The notes beneath the pieces were generated by a model. It was given only the letters and a program-made list of their open reading frames with translations. It was not told the DNA's origin and ran no database searches. Below are positions 8,598 to 16,699 of a stretch of DNA of 52,342 bases, piece by piece; the stretch's first letter is position 1; every line of letters begins with the position of its first letter. A program made the position numbers and the translations under genes. Source of the DNA: Planctomycetota bacterium (GTDB lineage Bacteria; Planctomycetota; GCA-002687715); assembly GCA_002687715.1 (NCBI GenBank), contig NZBC01000026.1, forward strand, positions 1 to 52,342, written 5' to 3'.

Positions 8598-10205
8598 CTA
8601 CATCCGGAACACGGGCCAGCCGCTCTCCGGGACCGGGGCGTTCAGGGCGGCGGAGAGTGCGAGCGCGAGCGCCTCGCGCGTCTGGCCCGGGGTGATGATC
8701 CCATCGTCCCACAGACGGGCCGTGGCGTAGTAGGGATGTCCTTCGCGTTCGTACTTCTCGCGAATGGGCGCCGCGATCTCCTCTGCGCCAGCGTCGCTGA
8801 GCGTCTCCCCGCGCGCGGCCATCTGGTCCCGCTTCACGGTCACCAGGACGCTCGCCGCCTGCTCGCCACCCATCACCGAGATCCTCGAGTTGGGCCAGGT
8901 GAACAGGAATCGCGGGTCGTAGGCCCTCCCGCACATGGCGTAGTTCCCGGCACCGAACGAGCCGCCGATCATGACCGTGAGCTTGGGAACGTCCGCGGCC
9001 GCCACCGCCTGCACCATCTTGGCGCCATCCTTGGCGATACCGCCGTTCTCGTACCGCCGCCCGACCATGAACCCCGTGATGTTCTGGAGGAACACGAGCG
9101 GAACGCGGCGCTTCGAGCACAGCTCGACGAAGTGCGCCCCCTTCACGGCGGACTCCGAGAACAGGATGCCGTTGTTGGCGACGATCCCGACCGGGTACCC
9201 GAGAATGCGGCCGAAACCGCACACCAGCGTCGGTCCGTACCTGGCCTTGAACTCGTGGAACCGGGACCCGTCGAGCAACCGGCACAGGATCTCGCGGACG
9301 TCGTAGGGCTCGCGCGTGGACGTCGGGATGACCCCGCCGATCTCCTCCGGATCGTGGAGGGGCTCCTCCGGTTCGCGGAGCGCGATGTCGACCGTCTTCA
9401 CGATGTTGAGCTGGGCCACGACGCTGCGAGCGAGCTCGAGCGCATGGGCCTCGTCCTCGGCGTAGTGGTCCGTCACGCCGCTGGTCTTGCAGTGGACGTC
9501 GGCGCCGCCGAGGTCCTCCGCTGACACCTCTTCCCCGGTCGCAGCCTTCACCAGCGGCGGACCGCCGAGGAAGATGGTGCCGTTGCCCCGCACGATGATG
9601 CTCTCGTCCGCCATCGCCGGGACGTACGCGCCTCCAGCCGTGCACGACCCGAGGACGACCGCGACCTGGGGGATGCCCTCGGCCGACATGCGCGCCTGGT
9701 TGTAGAAGATCCGCCCGAAGTGCTCGCGATCCGGAAACACGCCGTCCTGGAGCGGAAGGAACGCGCCGCCCGAGTCGACGAGGTACACGCAGGGCAGGCG
9801 GTTCTGCCGCGCGATCTCCTGCGCCCGGACGTGTTTCTTCACCGTGAGGGGATGGTACGAGCCGCCCTTCACCGTCGCGTCATTGGCGATGATCAGGCAC
9901 TCGAGGCCCTCGATCCGGCCGATCCCCGTTACGACGCCCGCTGCGGGAACAGCACCCTCGTACACCTCGTGCGCCGCGAGCGGCGAGAGTTCGAGGAACG
10001 GTGACCCCCGGTCGAGCAGGGCATCGATGCGTTCGCGCGGGAGCATCTTGCCGCGGTCGCGGTGGCGCGCGACGGATCGCTCCGATCCGCCCCGGGCAAC
10101 GATCTCGAGTTGTCGGCGAAGGTCGTCCTCGAGCGCACGGTAGGCGGCGAGGGTCTCCTGGAACCCGGACGACTTCGGATCGATGCGGCTCTCGAGGACG
10201 TGCAC
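8598..10205 (-). CDS. liuB: Methylcrotonyl-CoA carboxylase beta (carboxyltransferase) subunit
   Basis: This 535-residue subunit transfers the carboxyl group from biotin to 3-methylcrotonyl-CoA. It has the two crotonase-like halves of the carboxyltransferase fold. The N-terminal half has [20 protein letters not shown]-like [13 protein letters not shown] and [13 protein letters not shown]. The C-terminal half has [19 protein letters not shown] and [22 protein letters not shown] motifs, the latter typical of MCC rather than propionyl-CoA carboxylase. The start is GTG (10203-10205) with a G-run nine bases upstream. It begins the leucine operon, 12 bases after a NYN-domain gene that may be cotranscribed. 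No isovaleryl-CoA dehydrogenase gene is present in the window, so the pathway's first oxidation must be encoded elsewhere. Confidence 0.95.
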   Translation of the reverse strand: MHVLESRIDPKSSGFQETLAAYRALEDDLRRQLEIVARGGSERSVARHRDRGKMLPRERIDALLDRGSPFLELSPLAAHEVYEGAVPAAGVVTGIGRIEGLECLIIANDATVKGGSYHPLTVKKHVRAQEIARQNRLPCVYLVDSGGAFLPLQDGVFPDREHFGRIFYNQARMSAEGIPQVAVVLGSCTAGGAYVPAMADESIIVRGNGTIFLGGPPLVKAATGEEVSAEDLGGADVHCKTSGVTDHYAEDEAHALELARSVVAQLNIVKTVDIALREPEEPLHDPEEIGGVIPTSTREPYDVREILCRLLDGSRFHEFKARYGPTLVCGFGRILGYPVGIVANNGILFSESAVKGAHFVELCSKRRVPLVFLQNITGFMVGRRYENGGIAKDGAKMVQAVAAADVPKLTVMIGGSFGAGNYAMCGRAYDPRFLFTWPNSRISVMGGEQAASVLVTVKRDQMAARGETLSDAGAEEIAAPIREKYEREGHPYYATARLWDDGIITPGQTREALALALSAALNAPVPESGWPVFRM

Positions 10206-10217
10206 GAGCAGTGCCCC

Positions 10218-10994
10218 CTACCGACGCCGGCTCGCGACCGCGGTGATCAGCAGCGAGCCGCTCCTCTGGTCCTTCTCCAGCTTGATCTCCTTGTCCTTCT
10301 CCATCTCCAGCAGAAGCTCCGAGAAGCTGCCGTAGTCGTAGTAGCTCTCGTCGAACGTGGGCCGTTTGCGCTTCAGCGTCTGCTTGACCATCGATGCCCA
10401 GACGAGCTCCCGGCCATCGCGGAACAGCGCGCGGACGACGCCCTTGATGAGAGCGTAGACCTCCTTCTTCTTGCCCGTCACCTTGGAGGACGGGTCCTCC
10501 TTGGCCTTCTCCGTGTGACGGACGAGGTCCTCGTAGTAGATGAACTCGTCGCAGTTCTCGATGAGGAGCTTCGACGATGCGGCCTTGATGCCGATGCCGA
10601 TGACCTCCTTGTCGTTCTCGCGCAACTTCGAGACGAGCGGCGAGAAGTCGCTGTCGCCTGACACGAGGACGAAGGTCTCGATGTGGGCGCGCGAGTAGGC
10701 GACCTCCATCGCGTCGACCACCATCCGGATGTCGCCGCTGTTCTTGCCCGTCATCCGCTTCTTCGGAAGCTCGATGAGTTCGATCGCCGACTCGTGGAGC
10801 TCCGCTTTGTAGTCGCGATAGCGGCTCCAGTCGGCGTAGGCCTTCTTCACGAGGATGCGCCCTTTCTCGAGGACGCGGTCCAAAACGAGGTGAATCTCGA
10901 ACTTCTGGGTTGGGCTTTGTTTCATGCCCAGGGCGAGGTTGTCGAAATCGATGAACAGCGCGATGCGCGTCTCGCCCAGGTCTTTCACGGTCAT
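10218..10994 (-). CDS. NYN-domain (LabA/DUF88) putative ribonuclease with LOTUS domain
   Basis: A 258-residue protein with an N-terminal NYN (PIN-like nuclease) domain and a C-terminal OST-HTH/LOTUS RNA-binding domain (roughly residues 175-250). The likely metal-binding acidic residues are in ALFIDFDN (Asp16, Asp18), GDIRMVVDAM and LVSGDSDFSPL, so a catalytically competent nuclease is plausible. I chose the ATG at 10992-10994, because GGAGA lies six bases upstream. The ten residues encoded further upstream are not family-like. It diverges from a DEAD-box helicase gene with a 146-base gap, a pairing that suits RNA metabolism. Its stop lies 12 bases before liuB, so the leucine operon may share its transcript. 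Confidence 0.87.
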   Translation of the reverse strand: MTVKDLGETRIALFIDFDNLALGMKQSPTQKFEIHLVLDRVLEKGRILVKKAYADWSRYRDYKAELHESAIELIELPKKRMTGKNSGDIRMVVDAMEVAYSRAHIETFVLVSGDSDFSPLVSKLRENDKEVIGIGIKAASSKLLIENCDEFIYYEDLVRHTEKAKEDPSSKVTGKKKEVYALIKGVVRALFRDGRELVWASMVKQTLKRKRPTFDESYYDYGSFSELLLEMEKDKEIKLEKDQRSGSLLITAVASRRR

Positions 10995-11140
10995 GCAGGT
11001 CTCCGTGGTGGGGAATCCTATCAATGCCCACCCGGGACGGCGACCGGGGTGGATCCTGTTTTACGACAACGAGATGCGACGTTCGGACCCCACAGGGATC
11101 CCCGTGGTACTGGGAGGCTCTCGTCGCTATAAGGAGGCCC

Positions 11141-12457
11141 ATGCCGCAAGGACCCCGTACCACCTTCAAGGTCTTCGACCTTTCGGATGAGATCCAGAGC
11201 GCGCTTGCCGAGCTGGGTTTCGAGCATCCGACCCCGATCCAGGAGAAGGCAATCCCCCTGGGATTGTCGGGTCGTGACGTGCTGGGCAAGGCCCAAACGG
11301 GCACGGGCAAAACGCTCGCGTTCGGTCTCCCTCTCATTGAGCGAGTCGATCCGACGCGGATCTCGGCTCAAGCCCTCGTCCTCCTCCCCACGCGGGAATT
11401 GGCTCAGCAGGTCGCCGAGCACCTGGAGGTCGTCGCCGCCGCTCGCTCCGTCAAGGTAGCGCTCCTCGTGGGGGGCGAGAAGGTCCGATTCCAACGGGCG
11501 CGCATCCCCGGCCGCCAGATCGTGGTCGGGACCCCAGGCCGGATCCTGGACCTCTGCCGGGAGAGCCTCCTCCACCTGGAGTGGGCCGAACTGCTGGTGT
11601 TGGACGAGTTCGACCGCATGCTCGATATGGGCTTCATCGACGACGTGAAGCGCATCGTGGACTTCCTGCCGACCGATCGCCAGACCATGCTGTTCTCGGC
11701 CACGGCCCCCCCCGAGATCCGCAAACTGACCAGCCTGTTCCTCACGAACCCGGAGGTCTGCGAGGTCGCGGCCGGGCTCAAGACCGCGGACAAGATCGAC
11801 CAGACGGCGTTGCGCGTGTCCCCCATGGACCGCACCGAGGTCCTCCTCCGGATGCTCGAGAAGGACATCAAGAACGACCTGGACCGCACGGTGCTCGTGT
11901 TCTGCAACACCCGGCGCATGGTCGGTGAGCTGGACCGCGAGCTCTGGGGCCGCGAGCTCCCGGCCGCGGCGCTCTCCGGCGATTTCGAGCAATCGCGGCG
12001 CTTCCAGGTCATGGACGGGTTCCGCGAGAAGCGCATCCGCATCCTCGTCGCGACCGACGTCGCGAGCCGCGGCCTCGACGTGGATCACGTCGGCCACGTC
12101 ATCAACTTCGACGTCCCGCTCGAGGTCGAGGACTACGTCCACCGCGTCGGCCGCACCGCCCGAGCGGGTCGCAGCGGTCGCGTGACCACCCTCGTCGTCC
12201 CGGCCCAGGAACGCCAGTTCAAGCGCATCCTCCAGACCCTGGGCAAGGACATCCGCATCGGCCGGGTGAAGCTCCCGGGCGGCTCCCGGCGCGCGGTGGT
12301 CATGGACGAGCCCCGTCACGGCTCCGGCGGACGGGGAGGCTCCGGCGGACGCGGCGGCTTCGGCGGACGCGGCGGCTTCGGCGGGCGCGGCACGCCCGGC
12401 CTCCGTCGCGACTCGGGGTCCAGCTCCGACCGCCGCCCTCCGAGGCGAGGGCGGTGA
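11141..12457 (+). CDS. DEAD-box RNA helicase with DEFD motif and RGG tail
   Basis: A 438-residue ATP-dependent RNA helicase. Motifs in order: the Q motif (HPTPIQEKAIP), Walker A AQTGTGKT (residues 51-58), PTRELAQQ, TPGR, motif II, SAT (186-188), VFCNT, ATDVASRGLD and HRVGRTARAG. Motif II reads DEFD (155-158) instead of the usual DEAD; the Asp-Glu pair that binds magnesium is intact. The C terminus is a low-complexity GGRGG/RGG tail of about 40 residues, a known kind of RNA-binding extension. The ATG at 11141 is preceded by AAGGAGG at 11131-11137. The frame continues upstream to 11024, but that part is not helicase-like. The stop overlaps the next gene. Confidence 0.94.
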   Translation: MPQGPRTTFKVFDLSDEIQSALAELGFEHPTPIQEKAIPLGLSGRDVLGKAQTGTGKTLAFGLPLIERVDPTRISAQALVLLPTRELAQQVAEHLEVVAAARSVKVALLVGGEKVRFQRARIPGRQIVVGTPGRILDLCRESLLHLEWAELLVLDEFDRMLDMGFIDDVKRIVDFLPTDRQTMLFSATAPPEIRKLTSLFLTNPEVCEVAAGLKTADKIDQTALRVSPMDRTEVLLRMLEKDIKNDLDRTVLVFCNTRRMVGELDRELWGRELPAAALSGDFEQSRRFQVMDGFREKRIRILVATDVASRGLDVDHVGHVINFDVPLEVEDYVHRVGRTARAGRSGRVTTLVVPAQERQFKRILQTLGKDIRIGRVKLPGGSRRAVVMDEPRHGSGGRGGSGGRGGFGGRGGFGGRGTPGLRRDSGSSSDRRPPRRGR

Positions 12458-12870
12458 TCGACCTTGGCCGCGGCGTTCTCGTCCGGCCGGACGAGCTCGT
12501 CTACCGCGCGACCCGCGCCGGTGGCCCCGGCGGGCAGAACGTCAACAAGGTCGCAACCCGCATCGAATTGACCTGGGACATCGCCAACTCCCCGTCCCTC
12601 GACGATCGACAGCGCGCGACGTTGCTGGAGAAGCTGGCCACCCGTCTCGACAGCGAAGGACGGCTCCGGCTTGTCGCGGCGGACGCCCGCACCCAATCGG
12701 CCAACCGCGACGCGGTCCTGGCCAGGCTCAAGGCCGTGGTCGAAGAAGCGCTTCGCCCTCGAAAACGCCGGGTCCCGACGAAACCGACCCGCGCATCCAA
12801 ACGACGCCGGGTGGACGACAAGAAGAAACGGGGCGACGTGAAGCGGAGCAGACGCCGGCTGGACGACTGA
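12454..12870 (+). CDS. arfB: ArfB-like (YaeJ) peptidyl-tRNA hydrolase
   Basis: A 138-residue protein of the class I release-factor GGQ family. It has no codon-recognition domain, as in ArfB, which hydrolyses peptidyl-tRNA on stalled ribosomes. The GGQ tripeptide is at residues 26-28 in the segment RAGGPGGQNVNKVATRIEL. A strongly basic tail from about residue 105 matches the mRNA-channel-binding tail of ArfB. The GTG start overlaps the helicase stop by four bases (GTGA), so translation is coupled to the helicase. Confidence 0.9.
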   Translation: MIDLGRGVLVRPDELVYRATRAGGPGGQNVNKVATRIELTWDIANSPSLDDRQRATLLEKLATRLDSEGRLRLVAADARTQSANRDAVLARLKAVVEEALRPRKRRVPTKPTRASKRRRVDDKKKRGDVKRSRRRLDD

Positions 12871-12929
12871 GGACGTGCGAGAGGACCGCCGGCATGGAGC
12901 GGAGTGAAGAGGTGTGAAGCAACCTGCTC

Positions 12930-12951
12930 TTCCGGGAGCGCGCTCCCGGAA
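12930..12951. terminator. Perfect 22-base palindrome, REP-derived or terminator
   Basis: TTCCGGGAGCG at 12930-12940 is followed immediately by its reverse complement. It lies between the convergent ends of the ArfB gene (stop 12870) and the propeller gene (stop 12980), a natural place for a bidirectional terminator, although no T-run follows. The preceding GTGTGAAGCAACCTGCTCT (12912-12930) recurs near REP copies at 30512-30530 (two changes) and, inverted, at 52250-52268. This may therefore be a degenerate REP that lost its central hairpin. Confidence 0.5.
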
Positions 12952-12979
12952 GGCAGAGGCTTTCGCCGCCGGCGCGGAC

Positions 12980-13609
12980 CTAGAACTTGATCTTCTTGAT
13001 CTGGCCGGACTCGGAATCCGCGACCCAGAACGCCTCGCCGTCGAAGGCGAGACCGGTGGGGCGGCCACCGACCTTGTAGGAGATCAGGATCGAGCCCGCG
13101 TTGGCGTCCATCTTGTGGACGACGGATTCGCCGGGCTCGGTGTAGTAGAAGTGGCGATCCACGAGGACGAGGCCGCAGATGTCGGGGCGCGTAGGGAAGG
13201 CCTTCATGAAGGTGCCGTCGGTGTCCTTGACCTTGCGGGCCTGGCCGAGGCGGGAGAGGCCGTACCAGATGCCTCCGTCTTCATGGAAGAGGCCGGAGAC
13301 GTCGCCGTTGGGGAGATCGACAGGGATCGAGAGGTCGATGTTGCCGGTCTCGGGGTCGATGCGGGAGATGGTCCGGGAGGTGCGGTCCGCCTGCCAGACG
13401 TGGGCACCGTCCCATGCGGTCCCGGCGAGTTCGCCATCGAAGGCGATGCTGAAGAGCACGCGTCCGGACTCGGGGTCGATCTTGAAGATCTTCCGCTCGT
13501 CCTTGTCGGCGCACCAGAGGCTCTCGCCGTCCCAGGTCAGTCCCTGGGGACTGGGGCCGGGCCCCTTGATGTCGATGAGGATGTTCCCGTCGAGTTGCGT
13601 CTCGGTCAT
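12980..13609 (-). CDS. NHL/YncE-like beta-propeller protein
   Basis: A 209-residue protein made of about five short repeats of the form GL-x-WDGE-x-LW-x-ADxxxxxIxKIDPESG, for example GLTWDGESLWCADKDERKI and GLAFDGEAFWVADSESGQI. It resembles glutamine-cyclotransferase/NHL-type propellers. There is no signal peptide or membrane segment, so it looks cytoplasmic. No catalytic residues can be assigned and the function is unknown. The ATG at 13607-13609 is preceded by AGGA almost directly, so the ribosome binding site is cramped. It stands alone, 139 bases from the kinase gene upstream, and that gap shows nothing notable. Confidence 0.75.
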   Translation of the reverse strand: MTETQLDGNILIDIKGPGPSPQGLTWDGESLWCADKDERKIFKIDPESGRVLFSIAFDGELAGTAWDGAHVWQADRTSRTISRIDPETGNIDLSIPVDLPNGDVSGLFHEDGGIWYGLSRLGQARKVKDTDGTFMKAFPTRPDICGLVLVDRHFYYTEPGESVVHKMDANAGSILISYKVGGRPTGLAFDGEAFWVADSESGQIKKIKF

Positions 13610-13748
13610 TCCTGTATTTTCAGCTTCGTTGACGGCGGCCGGACCTCCGCCGTCGGTTCCCGCTCGCGCGGTAGGTACCAGGTGGCCCGGACGCCGAAGT
13701 TAACAACCAGCGGCGAGCGCGCGAGTCCCAGTTTTCGGGGCGAATCGC

Positions 13749-14651
13749 TCAGAATCGCGTGAAGGCGAGGAAGTTCTCGACCCGGCGCTCGATGTCCGCC
13801 CGGGAGATCTCGAGCAGGCGGCTGAGCCCGAAGCCCTCGACGGTGAACGAGGCCACGATGGTTCCATAGGCAAGGGCGCGCTTGAACCCGTCGAACGACG
13901 TATCGCCCGACTCCGCGACGTATCCCATCAGCCCCGACGCGAAGGTATCCCCGGCCCCGGTCGGATCGAAGACCTCCTCGAGCGGGTAGGCCGGGGTGGC
14001 GAACAGCTCGCCGTCCTGGAGCAGGACCGCGCCGTGCTCGCCCTTCTTCACGATGAGGGTGCGGACACCGAGCTCCACGACGTTCTTCATCGCCCGGATG
14101 AGGTTGTCGGAGCCGCCGAGCGCGCGGGCCTCCTCGTCGTTCATGATGACGCCGTCGACCTTCTTGATCGCGGTGACCAACGCGTCGCGGGCTCCCTCGA
14201 TCCAGAAGTTCATCGTGTCCAGGAGCACGAACTTCCGGTCCGCGAGCTGATCCGCGACCCACGCCTGCGTCACCGGGTCGCCGTTGGCGAGGAACGCGAA
14301 CGGAGTGTCGGTGAACGATGACGGCAGGGTCGGCCGGAATTCGCCCAGGACGTTCAGCTCGGTCTTGAGAGTCTCGGCGACGTCCATGCGGCCTTCGTAC
14401 TGGCCCGTCCACCGAAACGTCTTCGCCCCGGCCCGCCGCTCCAGCCCCGCGAGGTCGATCCCCCGATCGCGGAGCATCGATACGTGCTCCTCCGGGAAGT
14501 CGTCGCCGATGACGCCCACGAGGCGGAGATCGGTGAAGTGCCGGGCGCCGACGGAGAAGAAGCAGGCAGCCCCGCCGAGGATGTCCTCGTGAGTGCCGTG
14601 AGGCGTCGTAATCGTATCCAGGGCCATCGAACCGACGACGAGTAGCGACAT
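13749..14651 (-). CDS. PfkB-family sugar (or nucleoside) kinase
   Basis: A 300-residue ribokinase-fold ATP-dependent kinase. It has the N-terminal MSLLVVGSMALDTITT strand, the glycine-rich GGAACFFSVGARHF substrate-lid segment, VKKGEHGAVL, and the C-terminal anion-hole and catalytic-base signature DPTGAGDTFASG. Substrate cannot be assigned; the family includes ribokinase, fructokinase and adenosine kinase. I chose the ATG at 14649-14651, with GGAGA about nine bases upstream. A GTG at 14666 would add five residues. The 117-base gap to the flippase gene shows no clear feature. Confidence 0.88.
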   Translation of the reverse strand: MSLLVVGSMALDTITTPHGTHEDILGGAACFFSVGARHFTDLRLVGVIGDDFPEEHVSMLRDRGIDLAGLERRAGAKTFRWTGQYEGRMDVAETLKTELNVLGEFRPTLPSSFTDTPFAFLANGDPVTQAWVADQLADRKFVLLDTMNFWIEGARDALVTAIKKVDGVIMNDEEARALGGSDNLIRAMKNVVELGVRTLIVKKGEHGAVLLQDGELFATPAYPLEEVFDPTGAGDTFASGLMGYVAESGDTSFDGFKRALAYGTIVASFTVEGFGLSRLLEISRADIERRVENFLAFTRF

Positions 14652-14768
14652 GCGATACGTCTCCACGGGGTTTCCGGTCAGCCGGGGCGCCGTGCGCCCC
14701 GGGCATCATGCCGCACCCCGGCTCACTTTCCAGGCGTGGTTTCGCGAACCGCCACCAGAAGGCCCGGA

Positions 14769-16118
14769 CTACAGCTCCTGCGCGTCATGGATGGCCGCGC
14801 GGGCCTCCTTGCGGGACAGGAAGAGGAACACGCCTCCGACGAGGCTCCAGCCGAGCATCGACACCCGGAGCAGGACGCTGAGGCCGACCGCGAGCGTCAG
14901 GTTCCGGATCCCCACGCTCCGGAAGAAGTAGCCAAACGCAGCCTCGCCCACGCCCCAACCCCCAGGCAACACCGGCACCGCCGACACGATCATGATGATC
15001 GGCACCACGACGAAATACGTGAGCAGCGCGGGTTCCTTCAGCCCGTGCGCCGCGTCGACTCCGAGGTCCTGCCCGATGAACCACACGGAGAGGACGTTGA
15101 ACACGTGCGATAGCAACGAGATCGCGATGCAGAACGCCATCTCCTTACGCCGCCGGCGATAGAGCAGGAACGCCTTGTCGAGGCGCTTCAGCGCATCCGA
15201 CCCGGGGAGCATCGACAACAGCTTGTCGATGCGCAGGAGCTTGCGAATGCGCCGCGACATGAACAGACAGATCGCGAACGCCGCCCCCCCGAGCATCAGG
15301 AAGACCCAGACCGCGATGGTCCGGTAGCTCGAGAACGAGAACAGCAACACACCCGCCGCCATCGCCGCGAGCACGAGCAGGCCCACGACCCGGTCGACGA
15401 TGACGGTGCTCACGGCGTCCGGACCGCGTCCTTGATGGGCGCGCGCGATCATCACCGCCTTCACGACGTCGCCGCCGGTCAGCCCCGGGACGGCGTTGTT
15501 GAAGAAGAACCCGATGAACGTGAGCCGCATCGCCTCGAAGAACGTGACCTGGATGTCTTGCGCCCGCAGGAGCACCTGCCATCGCTTGATGCCGCACAGG
15601 TACATCGAGAGGATCGAGCCCAGCGCGAGGAGGTAGTGCCCGGCCGAAATGCTCCCGAAGATCGTGGCGAGTCCTTCACGGATGTTGGGTGTTCGTTCGA
15701 CCCAGCCGTTGTCCTTGCCGCCCTCACGCCAACCCACGTCCGCGAGCGATATCGTCCGGCTGCCCGCGTCCGTCTGGAGCACGGCCTTCCCATCGCACGT
15801 GACGGTGGGCCCCTCGATGGTCGACCCGTCGGCAAGATGGAACCGCCAGCGCCCATGGTTGAATCGGATCTCGGGCGCGGCGCTCCGGAGGTCGTAGGTG
15901 TGGACCGTGCCGTCGTCCGTCGTCAGCGAGACCTGGCCACTCCAGTCAAGCTCCCGCCCCGAGACCACCCCGCCACCAGCCCCGGCCGAGAGTCCGATTT
16001 CATCGTCGATGGTCAGCTGCGAGGCCACGAACCACAGGATGAGGCCGCCGACGACGAGCTTGACGATAGTGATGAGGTGTCGGCGCCAGAACGGCCGCGG
16101 GGAAGCGGGGTCCGTCAT
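14769..16118 (-). CDS. LPG-synthase-type membrane protein (flippase-like) with extra periplasmic insert
   Basis: A 449-residue polytopic membrane protein of the lysylphosphatidylglycerol synthetase transmembrane (UPF0104/AglD-like) superfamily. Family marks are NNAVPGLTGGDVVKAVMIAR and PVLPGGWGVGEAAFGYFF. Members flip or synthesise lipids, or help glycan transfer; which applies here is unknown. Between the first membrane helix (about residues 10-30) and the second (about 160-185) there is a soluble, beta-rich insert of about 125 residues (GRELDWSGQVSLTTDDG and following), which the usual family architecture lacks. The start overlaps the DUF366 stop by four bases (ATGA), so the two are translationally coupled. 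Confidence 0.85.
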   Translation of the reverse strand: MTDPASPRPFWRRHLITIVKLVVGGLILWFVASQLTIDDEIGLSAGAGGGVVSGRELDWSGQVSLTTDDGTVHTYDLRSAAPEIRFNHGRWRFHLADGSTIEGPTVTCDGKAVLQTDAGSRTISLADVGWREGGKDNGWVERTPNIREGLATIFGSISAGHYLLALGSILSMYLCGIKRWQVLLRAQDIQVTFFEAMRLTFIGFFFNNAVPGLTGGDVVKAVMIARAHQGRGPDAVSTVIVDRVVGLLVLAAMAAGVLLFSFSSYRTIAVWVFLMLGGAAFAICLFMSRRIRKLLRIDKLLSMLPGSDALKRLDKAFLLYRRRRKEMAFCIAISLLSHVFNVLSVWFIGQDLGVDAAHGLKEPALLTYFVVVPIIMIVSAVPVLPGGWGVGEAAFGYFFRSVGIRNLTLAVGLSVLLRVSMLGWSLVGGVFLFLSRKEARAAIHDAQEL

Positions 16119-16699
16119 CCGGCGTCCCCCCCGCCGTGGGCGGGCCGCACCTTGGAGACCGCATCCGCGATCCCGTCCAGCTCATGAACGAGGTCGTCCA
16201 CGAGGCCCTGGGCGAAAGACGCGACCGGGATCCCCAGCGGATCGAGTGCGGCGGTGGTCACCGGAGTGTCGCGATCATCGACGTTGACACCGAGGTGGAT
16301 CAATCCGGAGACCGGGGACACCGTCGCGATGCTCACGGTCAGCTTGCCATCGCCCACGAACACGTCATCTCCGTCACGCCGCACGACCGCCGCCTTCTCC
16401 GGAACGGACGCACGAACGCGGGAGGCGACGAGATCCGCCAGCAGTCGCTGGAGCATGACCATTCGCGGAAGATCGGGTTCGAAGCGTTCCAGCATGAGAT
16501 GGAGCATGTCGTTCGATGCGATGAACGCCCCGGCTTCGCGGTCCTCCAGGTCGACGAGCGCCGTCCCCTCGACACGGCACGCGCCCCGAAAGACGACCGC
16601 AGCGTCCCCCTTGAGCCCGAAGCGCTCCCGGATGAAGTGAGGACGCAGCTGGATCCCGACGTAGTCCAGCCGCGGCTCCAGCGAGACGAGGGTTCTCAT
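16115..16699 (-). CDS. DUF366 family protein
   Basis: A 194-residue protein that matches my knowledge of the DUF366 family: LDYVGIQLRPHFIRERFGLKG, VVFRGACRVEG, the acidic VDLEDREAGAFIASNDMLH block, VRRDGDDVFVGDGKLTVSIATVSP, HLGVNVD, and the terminal LSKVR-like AVSKVRP. The family is best known from archaea and deep-branching bacteria, and its function is not established. The ATG at 16697-16699 overlaps the lipoprotein-gene stop by four bases, and the stop overlaps the flippase start by four, making a tightly coupled trio. No membrane segment. Confidence 0.82.
   Translation of the reverse strand: MRTLVSLEPRLDYVGIQLRPHFIRERFGLKGDAAVVFRGACRVEGTALVDLEDREAGAFIASNDMLHLMLERFEPDLPRMVMLQRLLADLVASRVRASVPEKAAVVRRDGDDVFVGDGKLTVSIATVSPVSGLIHLGVNVDDRDTPVTTAALDPLGIPVASFAQGLVDDLVHELDGIADAVSKVRPAHGGGDAG

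Noticed and set aside
13606..14709. Long minus-strand open frame over the PfkB gene
   Set aside because: Arginine/glycine-rich translation with no family resemblance, a frame-shifted shadow of the kinase gene in GC-rich DNA. The same applies to long frames opposite nrdJ, liuB, the YfhO genes and the propeller gene.
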